Below are positions 1-6,516 of a stretch of 42,629 nucleotides of DNA, piece by piece; the stretch's first letter is position 1; every line of letters starts with the position of its first letter. Source of the stretch: an uncultured Bacteroidota bacterium (GTDB lineage: Bacteria; Bacteroidota; Bacteroidia; Flavobacteriales; Flavobacteriaceae). Position numbers and translations under genes: made by a program. The stretch is from the NCBI GenBank assembly GCA_902515405.1, contig CABXUS010000010.1, forward strand, positions 1-42,629. Reading direction: 5' to 3'. The notes below the pieces were generated by a model, which searched no databases, was not told the origin of the DNA, and saw nothing but the letters and a program-made list of their open reading frames with translations.

Positions 1-277
1 GAAAATAACAAAAAGTATCTTAAAAAAACTTGAAAATGGAGTTAAGATTTTAAATACAATTACAAAGAAATGTACGACAACATACATAAATGAATTCCAA
101 TTTAAAATAATACTCAAACAAGGTCTAAACAGGCAAATTAGGAGAATGTGTGAGCACTTTGAGTATCGTGTCAAAAAACTAGAAAGAATAAGAATAATTA
201 ATATTAATCTTGATATTCCCAGAGGAAAATGGAGATATTTAAATGTCGATGAAATAAAACACCTTAAAAATCTGTAA
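1..277 (+). CDS. rluF: RluF/RluB-type 23S rRNA pseudouridine synthase, C-terminal fragment
   Basis: This is the last ~91 codons of a gene that starts before the window; the reading frame begins at base 2 and ends at TAA 275-277. The fragment contains GLNRQIRRMCEHF followed by KKLERIRI and a GKWRYLNVDE tail. That order (QGxNRQIRRM, V.KL.R.RI, G.WR.L...E) is the C-terminal signature of the RsuA/RluB/RluE/RluF family, which isomerises uridine to pseudouridine in rRNA. The catalytic Asp and any S4 domain lie outside the window. RluF (U2604) is my preferred assignment because the tail resembles that subfamily, but RluB cannot be excluded from so short a piece. Ten bases separate its stop from the next start. 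Confidence 0.85.
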   Translation, partial: KITKSILKKLENGVKILNTITKKCTTTYINEFQFKIILKQGLNRQIRRMCEHFEYRVKKLERIRIININLDIPRGKWRYLNVDEIKHLKNL

Positions 278-287
278 ATCTTAATTC

Positions 288-2306
288 ATGTATAAATTAA
301 AAATTATAATACTAATTATTTTTTTTTCTTTTCAAAATCTATTATCTCAAAATAATCAAATAATTAGTGACACAATAAACTTGAAAGAGGTGACTATTGA
401 GTCAATAAATATTCCTTTAAAGGAAAAAAAATCTTTGTACCCAATTTCATTTTTAAAGTTTAATGCTTTTCAACAACTTACTCCACAAATAAATATTAGT
501 GAATATTTAGAATCTGTTCCAGGTCTATTTGTATTGAACAATAATAATTATGCTCAAGATGCTAGAATATCAATTAGAGGTTTTGGATCGAGAGCTAACT
601 TTGGGATTAGAGGAATTAAGATTTTTGTAGATGGAATTCCTGAAACGTCCCCTGACGGTCAGTCACAAATAGATAATGTTAATCTTGAAATAATTGAAAA
701 AATTGAAGTTTATAGGGGTAATAACTCCTCATTATTTGGAAGTTCGTCAGGAGGAGCCATATTAATATCAACATTTGAAGATTTTAATGAAGATTTCATA
801 GATATTGGATACTCAAGCGGTTCTTTTAAAACTACTAAAAGTCAAGCTACGATTGGATTAGCTAATGATAATCAAAAAATGGTATTTTTTATTTCAAATA
901 CCAAGTCAAATGGATTTAGATCCCATAGTGGTTTTGAGAATTTTAATCTAAACTTTAAATACCTAAAAGAAATTAATTCCTCTAATAAATTACAGATAAT
1001 TGCTAACGTTTTAAACAGTCCAGATGCCCTTGATCCAGGGGGGCTAAATTTAGAGGAAGTAACAACTGATAGAGAACAAGCAAGAGCAAGAAATATTGAT
1101 TATGATGCTAGAGAAGAAGTTAAGCAATATAAGTTAGGTTTAAATTTAACTTCGATTATCAAAAAATTAAAATTAACAAATTCCCTTTATTACAATCAGA
1201 GATTATTTTACGGAAAACTTCCGTTTAATAATGGAGGAATAGTAGATTTAAACAGAGCTTTTTGGGGATATAACTTAAATTTTAATATTAATAGTTTCCT
1301 CAAATATGATTTTGGATTTTCTTATAATAATCAAAATGATAAACGACTAAGGTTTAATAATAATTCTGGATCAAAGTCTAATAAGACAATGGATCAAGAT
1401 GAGAAATATAAAAACTTGAGCTTGTATTTCTTTGGATCTAAAAGCATAAAAAAATTCAATTTTTCTTTTGGATTAAGATTTGAAGAAAATTTAATTTCAT
1501 TGGAAAATTATTTTCAATCAATTAATGAAAAAACAAAAAAAATAAATTCTTTAAATCCATCAATTAATCTTTTATATGAGTTAGGTAATTTGAATCTATT
1601 TACAAACTTTTCTACAGGCTATGAGACTCCAACATTAAATGAATTATCTGCAAATGATGATCAATCTGGATTTAATGATAATTTAAAAACAATTAAATCT
1701 AAAACATTTGAATTAGGAATTTCAAATTATAATATCAAAAATAATTTCAATTACAGTGTTAGATTTTTTAATATTTCAACTATTAATGAAATAACTCCTT
1801 ATGAATCTAGTTCTGGTTTGAGGCTTTACAGAAATGCAGGAAAAACTACGAAAAAGGGAGTTGAAATGGAGATAAACTCAAAAATATCTAATAATCTAAA
1901 TCTAGATTACAGTCTTACAATTGGTAGTTATAAATTTGATGATTTTAAATCAAACGATAATGACTATTCAAATAACTGGATGCCTGGAATACCAGATAAT
2001 AATCATAACTTAAAACTAAAATACTTTAATAAAAAAGGTTTGAATGTAATTCTAAATTTGAGAAGTGTCGGAAATATGTTTGCAGATAATTCGAATATTA
2101 CCGAAATCGATGGATATAACACAATTGGTTTTAAAATTTCTAAGAAATTAGACTTATTTAAGATTAACATTATACCATTTATTTCAATCGATAATTTATT
2201 AAATCAAGATTATTATGATAACATAAGGATTAACGCATTTGGATCAAGATTTTATGAACCAGCAGCTGGTATAAATTTAATTGGTGGTGTAAAAATTAAT
2301 CTATGA
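288..2306 (+). CDS. TonB-dependent outer membrane receptor
   Basis: A 672-residue outer membrane transporter that would import a ligand using TonB-transduced proton-motive force. Residues 1-20 form a signal peptide ending LLSQ. There is no carboxypeptidase-D-like N-terminal repeat and no SusD partner, so it is not a SusC-type glycan importer. The plug domain spans about 35-165 with the typical DGIP (115-118), PDGQ (122-125) and EVYRGNNSSLFGSSSGG motifs (140-156), which resemble FecA-like siderophore/metal receptors. The remainder is strand-rich barrel ending AAGINLIGGVKINL. Its last codons overlap the next ORF by 4 bp (ATGA), so receptor and flavoenzyme are probably translationally coupled. 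The ligand is not predictable from the sequence; an iron complex is only a guess. Confidence 0.9.
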   Translation: MYKLKIIILIIFFSFQNLLSQNNQIISDTINLKEVTIESINIPLKEKKSLYPISFLKFNAFQQLTPQINISEYLESVPGLFVLNNNNYAQDARISIRGFGSRANFGIRGIKIFVDGIPETSPDGQSQIDNVNLEIIEKIEVYRGNNSSLFGSSSGGAILISTFEDFNEDFIDIGYSSGSFKTTKSQATIGLANDNQKMVFFISNTKSNGFRSHSGFENFNLNFKYLKEINSSNKLQIIANVLNSPDALDPGGLNLEEVTTDREQARARNIDYDAREEVKQYKLGLNLTSIIKKLKLTNSLYYNQRLFYGKLPFNNGGIVDLNRAFWGYNLNFNINSFLKYDFGFSYNNQNDKRLRFNNNSGSKSNKTMDQDEKYKNLSLYFFGSKSIKKFNFSFGLRFEENLISLENYFQSINEKTKKINSLNPSINLLYELGNLNLFTNFSTGYETPTLNELSANDDQSGFNDNLKTIKSKTFELGISNYNIKNNFNYSVRFFNISTINEITPYESSSGLRLYRNAGKTTKKGVEMEINSKISNNLNLDYSLTIGSYKFDDFKSNDNDYSNNWMPGIPDNNHNLKLKYFNKKGLNVILNLRSVGNMFADNSNITEIDGYNTIGFKISKKLDLFKINIIPFISIDNLLNQDYYDNIRINAFGSRFYEPAAGINLIGGVKINL

Positions 2307-3811
2307 TGAAAAATGCTATTGTTGTAGGAGGAGGAATAAATGGATTAGTTGCATCAAATTATCTTCAAAAAAACAACTTTAATGTAACTATGATAGAAAA
2401 AAACAGTTATGTTGGAGGAGCATGTATAAAAGATAAAATTTTACATAATAACAAAGAAATTTATTTCCCAAAGGGCGCTACAGTTCTTGGAATGATGCAA
2501 AAATTTGTTTTTGAAGAAACTGGATTATCACAAAAAATTAAAACTTTTTATCCCAAATCTCCAAAACTCGTTTATTTTCCGAATTATTCTGAACCTACAA
2601 AAATTTTTCAAAACATAAATGATTTAAAAATTGAATTGAAAGAAAAATGGGGTGAAAATGGGAATATTGAGGGATTTAGAAATGATGAAAATAAGGTTAT
2701 TAAATACCTTCAAGAGATTTATAAAAGTGGAGATAGCCCTAATTTCAATAGAGCTGAAAAATTGTTGGGAAAAGAATTAACAGAAATATGGATAAAAGGA
2801 TCTGCATTTGATTTACTTAACAGATACTTTACATCAGAAAAAACAAAGCTTTATATGGGTATGACAGTAACTGAAAGCGGTCCTGCATCGATATTTGATG
2901 AAGGTTCAGCATTTACAATTCCTTTGATGGATTCAGGATCAATATTTAATGGTTATTGGGGATTTGTAAAAAATGGTATTTGGGAAGTAACAGAAAAACT
3001 ATTTGATATAAATAATAATTTAGGTGTAAAAAACTTATTATCTACTCAAATAGATAACATTGATAAAGTCAATAAAAAAATTAATTTTAATGGAAAAGAA
3101 ATAAATTATGATTTTATTTTATTTGCTACTGACCCTAAAACTCCTTCACTTTTAATTGATGACTCAGATTCTTTAAAAAAAATAAATAAAAAAGAATTGA
3201 TTGGAACAAGTGGAAAAATTACAGCTTTCTTTAAAAATCCCGTTAAATGGAAAAAAGCAAATGATAAAGAATATGACACCTCTTTTAGATTTGTATTTTC
3301 AAATAGTGACCTATATGACTTTGAAAAATCAAGTCAAAACACCAAGAATAATATAAGTAATTATGAGCCTGGATATATTCAAATATATCCTGAGGGTGCT
3401 GCACAGAGAAAAATGGGAAATAACGAAAATCTTGACAAACTAATATTGTTTTCTAAAAATTTTTCATTCAATAAAAAGTCAAAAGACTTGCTAAATAATA
3501 AAAATGAAATTATTTCATTATTATCAAATTATATTGAAAACATAGATGATCTTGTTGAAACAAAATTCCTTACTCCAATGGACTTAAATGAACAGTTTTA
3601 TTTTCCTAAAGGAAATATTGACCACATGACATTAACTAAAAATCAAAACTTTGCCAAAAGGACATTTTCAAATAATCCTGAAACTAAATTTTACCAATAC
3701 TTTAATAATGAAGATATTTATTATTGTGGAGCAGGTGCCTTCCCGTGTGGAAGTGTAGCTGGAACACCAGGATATATGTGTTCAAAGCAGCTAATAAAAA
3801 AATATTTATAA
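2303..3811 (+). CDS. NAD(P)/FAD-dependent oxidoreductase (phytoene desaturase/PYROXD2-like)
   Basis: A 502-residue flavoenzyme of the phytoene desaturase-like amine oxidase superfamily. The N-terminal dinucleotide-binding fold is plain: VVGGGINGLVASNYL (7-21) gives GxGxxG-type loop geometry and the acidic residue closing the second strand is E32 in MIEKN, followed by the VGG motif. The C-terminal FAD-contacting segment reads YYCGAGAFPCGSVAGTPGY, matching the G.G.HPGG.V.G.PG pattern of PYROXD2-like proteins, though with Phe where His is usual. It starts inside the receptor gene (ATGA overlap) and is 11 bp before the epimerase gene. No membrane segment or signal peptide is seen, so it should be cytoplasmic or peripheral. 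The substrate is unknown; assigning it to carotenoid synthesis would be unsupported because no other crt genes are nearby. Confidence 0.82.
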   Translation: MMKNAIVVGGGINGLVASNYLQKNNFNVTMIEKNSYVGGACIKDKILHNNKEIYFPKGATVLGMMQKFVFEETGLSQKIKTFYPKSPKLVYFPNYSEPTKIFQNINDLKIELKEKWGENGNIEGFRNDENKVIKYLQEIYKSGDSPNFNRAEKLLGKELTEIWIKGSAFDLLNRYFTSEKTKLYMGMTVTESGPASIFDEGSAFTIPLMDSGSIFNGYWGFVKNGIWEVTEKLFDINNNLGVKNLLSTQIDNIDKVNKKINFNGKEINYDFILFATDPKTPSLLIDDSDSLKKINKKELIGTSGKITAFFKNPVKWKKANDKEYDTSFRFVFSNSDLYDFEKSSQNTKNNISNYEPGYIQIYPEGAAQRKMGNNENLDKLILFSKNFSFNKKSKDLLNNKNEIISLLSNYIENIDDLVETKFLTPMDLNEQFYFPKGNIDHMTLTKNQNFAKRTFSNNPETKFYQYFNNEDIYYCGAGAFPCGSVAGTPGYMCSKQLIKKYL

Positions 3812-3822
3812 CTTAAAAGTTA

Positions 3823-4923
3823 ATGAAAATTGATTCGTTTGAACTGTACGTAGCGAAATTAGAACTTAAAAAGCCATTTATTACTTCATTAGGCGTAATT
3901 AATTATTCAGATCATATTTTTTTAAAGGTATTTTCTGAAGATGGAGAGTTTGGGTGGGGAGAATGTTCACCTGCTTATTTTATTAATGGAGAAACAGTAG
4001 AGACTTGTTTAGCTATCTCTAAAAAATTAACTGATTCAATAATTGGAATTTCATGCTTTTCTCATGAATTAATACAACAAAAACTTGATAATATAATTTA
4101 TGGTAATCATAGTATAAAATCCGCAATTGATGTTGCATGTTATGATCTTGCATCTAAATCTAAAAAAATTCCTTTATATAAATATTTAGGGGGTGAATTG
4201 AAAAAAAAAATTTATACAGATTATACCGTAAGTCTTAATGACATTGATAAAATGGTTAAACAAGCTAGGTCAATAGTTGAAAGAGGATTTAAAATTATAA
4301 AAGTAAAATTAGGAGATGATGGAAAAAAGGATATTGAAAGAATTAGATTAATTAGAGAATGTGTTGGAAGCAATATTAAAATCAGAATTGATGCTAATCA
4401 AGGTTGGACAATTGAAGAAGCAATTAAAACACTTAAAAAAATTAATAAATATGAAATTCAATACTGTGAAGCGCCAATAAATAGAGAGTTCTCATATAGA
4501 TTAAATGAAGTAAAAGAAGCCAGTCCAATCAAAATAATGGCAGATGAAAGTTTATTTACTTTAAATGATGCAAAAATGATGGTTCATGGAAATCATTGTA
4601 ATATGTTTAATTTAAAAATTGGAAAACAAGGAGGAATATATGAATCAACTAAAATAATTGAAATTGCAGAAAAAAATAATATTCCAATGCAAGTTGGAGG
4701 ATTTATTGAAAGTAGAATAATCTTTACTGTAAATTGTCATTTAGGACATACTTCAAATTTTATAAAATACTTTGATTGTGATAGCCCACTTTTTCATAAG
4801 ATAAATCCAATAATTGGAGGAGTTGAATATAAAAATGACTGGGAACTTATACTTCCAACTGCTAATGGGATTGGAGTTGATATAAAAAAAGATTTTTTGA
4901 AATCTTGTTCTAAAATTATTTGA
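3823..4923 (+). CDS. Dipeptide epimerase (L-Ala-D/L-Glu type), enolase superfamily
   Basis: A 366-residue enolase-superfamily enzyme of the muconate-lactonising subgroup. The catalytic set is complete: KVKLG with K160 and K162, the metal ligands D190 (DANQGW), E216 (EAPI) and D241 (ADES), and K268 in NLKIGKQGG. The DxD motif D318-C319-D320 (FDCDSPL) is the feature that in L-Ala-D/L-Glu epimerases binds the amino end of the dipeptide, and residue numbers agree closely with those known for characterised dipeptide epimerases. The family epimerises the C-terminal residue of dipeptides, often Ala-Glu released from peptidoglycan. Specificity may differ in this clade. It follows the flavoenzyme by 11 bp and probably shares its transcript. 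Confidence 0.85.
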   Translation: MKIDSFELYVAKLELKKPFITSLGVINYSDHIFLKVFSEDGEFGWGECSPAYFINGETVETCLAISKKLTDSIIGISCFSHELIQQKLDNIIYGNHSIKSAIDVACYDLASKSKKIPLYKYLGGELKKKIYTDYTVSLNDIDKMVKQARSIVERGFKIIKVKLGDDGKKDIERIRLIRECVGSNIKIRIDANQGWTIEEAIKTLKKINKYEIQYCEAPINREFSYRLNEVKEASPIKIMADESLFTLNDAKMMVHGNHCNMFNLKIGKQGGIYESTKIIEIAEKNNIPMQVGGFIESRIIFTVNCHLGHTSNFIKYFDCDSPLFHKINPIIGGVEYKNDWELILPTANGIGVDIKKDFLKSCSKII

Positions 4924-4955
4924 TTATTGTTATTCTATTTGGCACAATAATTGTT

Positions 4956-4963
4956 TATTTTTG
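4956..4963 (+). promoter_or_regulatory. Candidate Bacteroidota -7 box (TAnnTTTG)
   Basis: TATTTTTG matches the Bacteroidota -7 consensus TAnnTTTG exactly and sits in the short gap after the epimerase gene. The upstream TTG is not ideally spaced (one at 4939-4941 gives 14 bp, one at 4927-4929 gives 26 bp). If used, transcription would begin at about 4969, which would favour ATG 4979 over ATG 4967 as start of the next gene. Confidence 0.4.
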
Positions 4964-4966
4964 AAA

Positions 4967-5599
4967 ATGGAATTGACAATGCCCAAAACCGATCTTCACA
5001 GAGAATTAATTAGATCAAAAAGAAAATCAAATTTTAAAATCAATCTTGATTTTGATCCAAGAAAAATTGAATCAAATCGTTTATTTTATTTAGACGATAT
5101 AAAAAAGATATGTATAGATTACAGGCTTAGATTTTTAGATTTTGATTATTTCAAAGGTAAAGTTCCTCAGGAAGCATATGATAAATTAAAAGATTTTAAA
5201 ATCAATAATCCTAATTTAGATATTAAAATAATGATGATGGCGCCTTCGAAGCTATTTGAACTAGAAAACTACGATGATCCTCTAATGTTTGTAAGTCTAG
5301 GAAATAATTACTACTATTTAATACATAAATGGGGAAATGACATGAGTTATTTCAGGAAGCTGCTAATGTGGCCTTTCAAAAATTTATATAATATAATGGT
5401 ATTTATATGCTTTTTATCACTTTTCTTAACTGCTGTAATTCCAGATGGTTTGTTTTTTTACAAAGACAATCCTGGTATAGAGTTTCTTATAACTTTTCTT
5501 TTTGTTTTAAAATCAGTAATTGCAGTTTTTATTTATTATGGTTTTTCTCTTGGCAAAAACTTCAATGAATATATTTGGAATAGAAAGTTCTACAATTAG
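4967..5599 (+). CDS. Conserved-looking hypothetical protein with two C-terminal membrane helices
   Basis: I do not recognise this family. From ATG 4967 it is 210 residues; the open frame extends to a TTG at 4961, and ATG 4979 (giving MPKTDLHREL...) is an attractive alternative because a promoter-like TATTTTTG covers 4956-4963. The first ~130 residues are soluble and basic/acidic mixed, with LHRELIRSKRK near the start and FDPRK at about residue 28. Two hydrophobic segments follow, roughly residues 140-160 (YNIMVFICFLSLFLTAVIP) and 172-194, ending with a short polar tail NEYIWNRKFYN. This suggests an inner membrane protein with a cytoplasmic N-terminal domain. It lies 14 bp before the DNA glycosylase gene, but no functional link is evident. 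Confidence 0.75.
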   Translation: MELTMPKTDLHRELIRSKRKSNFKINLDFDPRKIESNRLFYLDDIKKICIDYRLRFLDFDYFKGKVPQEAYDKLKDFKINNPNLDIKIMMMAPSKLFELENYDDPLMFVSLGNNYYYLIHKWGNDMSYFRKLLMWPFKNLYNIMVFICFLSLFLTAVIPDGLFFYKDNPGIEFLITFLFVLKSVIAVFIYYGFSLGKNFNEYIWNRKFYN

Positions 5600-5613
5600 A
5601 CCATTATTTTTTA

Positions 5614-6255
5614 ATGCTCCTTAACGATAAGAATACAATCAAACAAGGGTTTAATTACTTAAGCAGTGATCCAATCATGAATTTTTTTATAAAAAATTTT
5701 GGTGATGAAATTGATGCTCTTGACAGGTATGATGATAATTTTGCAATTGCCTTATGTAACTTAATTATTGAACAACAAATTAGTTTTAAGGCAGCTATAA
5801 CAATTAAAAAAAAGTTTGCTAATCTTATAAAATCTTTTTCTAATAAAGAAATAATTAAACTTGATAATGATACTATTAAATCTATTGGTTTGTCCTACAG
5901 AAAAGTATCTTACATAAAAAATATATTAAGATTCTTTGAAGAAGAAAAAATTGAATTCAATAAATTAAATGATGAAGGGATTACAAAAAAACTATGTTCA
6001 ATAAAAGGAATTGGTCCTTGGACGGCAGAAATGTTTTTATTATTCATTTTTCATAGACCTGATATATTTTCTTTTGGTGATATTGCATTAATAAATAGTG
6101 TAAAAAAGAACTACGGAATTGAAAATACTAGCGAAATAAAAAAACTGACATTAATGTGGAAACCCTACAGAAGTATTGCCTCTCTTCTTCTTTGGAAGTC
6201 TATTGAAAATCAGGTTTATTATAAAAAATTAAGGCATTATACGAATTTGGATTAA
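5614..6255 (+). CDS. DNA-3-methyladenine glycosylase II (AlkA/MAG-type HhH-GPD)
   Basis: A 213-residue helix-hairpin-helix base-excision glycosylase. The hairpin is SIKGIGPWTAEMFLL (129-143) and the catalytic Asp is D156 in FSFGDIAL, in the right place after the HhH. The upstream LCNLIIEQQIS segment (48-57) is the conserved I..QQ.S helix of the AlkA/MAG1 branch. It lacks the N-terminal TBP-like domain of E. coli AlkA and is about the length of yeast MAG1-type enzymes. There is no Fe-S cluster Cys set, which separates it from endonuclease III and MutY. It would remove alkylated purines, such as 3-methyladenine. Next to it, on the opposite strand, are two tRNAs and mutS, so two DNA-repair genes flank the tRNA pair. 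Confidence 0.85.
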   Translation: MLLNDKNTIKQGFNYLSSDPIMNFFIKNFGDEIDALDRYDDNFAIALCNLIIEQQISFKAAITIKKKFANLIKSFSNKEIIKLDNDTIKSIGLSYRKVSYIKNILRFFEEEKIEFNKLNDEGITKKLCSIKGIGPWTAEMFLLFIFHRPDIFSFGDIALINSVKKNYGIENTSEIKKLTLMWKPYRSIASLLLWKSIENQVYYKKLRHYTNLD

Positions 6256-6261
6256 AAGTTG

Positions 6262-6303
6262 AAAAAATTATCCCCAAAAACAATAAATTATTCTTGGGGA
6301 TAA
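6262..6303 (-). terminator. Intrinsic terminator of the tRNA-Gly/tRNA-Leu transcript
   Basis: A perfect 10-bp inverted repeat (6268-6277 with 6294-6303; arms TTATCCCCAA and TTGGGGATAA) encloses a 16-nt loop. On the minus strand the stem is followed immediately by six T residues (6262-6267), the form of a Rho-independent terminator. It lies 4 bp beyond the 3' end of tRNA-Leu. On the plus strand, after the glycosylase gene, no T-run follows, so it is mainly a minus-strand terminator. Confidence 0.8.
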
Positions 6304-6307
6304 ATTG

Positions 6308-6393
6308 TACTCGGAGCGGGACTTGAACCCGCACGAACATTACTGCTCATTGGATTTTAAGTCCAACGTGTCTACCAATTCCACCATCCGAGC
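6308..6393 (-). tRNA. tRNA-Leu (anticodon TAA)
   Basis: An 86-nt class II tRNA on the minus strand. The acceptor stem is GCTCGGA/TCCGAGT with a G-U at the end pair and discriminator A, as expected for Leu. The anticodon arm TTGGA-CTTAAAA-TCCAA gives TAA, and the T arm carries the GTTCAAGTC-like loop. A long variable arm is present between the anticodon and T arms. CCA is not encoded (the base run after the discriminator is CAA). Confidence 0.95.
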
Positions 6394-6403
6394 ATTATCT
6401 TCG

Positions 6404-6475
6404 AGCGAAAGACGGGATTTGAACCCGCGACCCTCACCTTGGCAAGGTGATGCTCTACCCCTGAGCTACTTTCGC
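6404..6475 (-). tRNA. tRNA-Gly (anticodon GCC)
   Basis: A 72-nt class I tRNA on the minus strand. Acceptor GCGAAAG pairs with CTTTCGC and the discriminator is T, as usual in bacterial tRNA-Gly. The anticodon arm TCACC-TTGCCAA-GGTGA gives GCC and the T loop GTTCAAATC is standard. CCA is not encoded. It sits 41 bp after the mutS stop and 10 bp before tRNA-Leu; both tRNAs probably share one transcript ending at 6262. Confidence 0.96.
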
Positions 6476-6516
6476 AAAATTGGATTGTAAATGTAAAACA
6501 AAAATTTAAAAGACTT

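Noticed and set aside
288-2306. SusC-type polysaccharide utilisation locus
   Set aside because: The receptor has no N-terminal carboxypeptidase-like domain, and there is no SusD or glycoside hydrolase nearby.
2303-3811. Carotenoid biosynthesis gene
   Set aside because: The fold is phytoene desaturase-like but no other carotenoid genes occur and the C-terminus fits PYROXD2-like oxidoreductases better.
6305-6490. 61-codon plus-strand ORF with ERDLNPRP-like peptides
   Set aside because: It is the antisense translation of the two tRNA genes, a well-known false ORF type.
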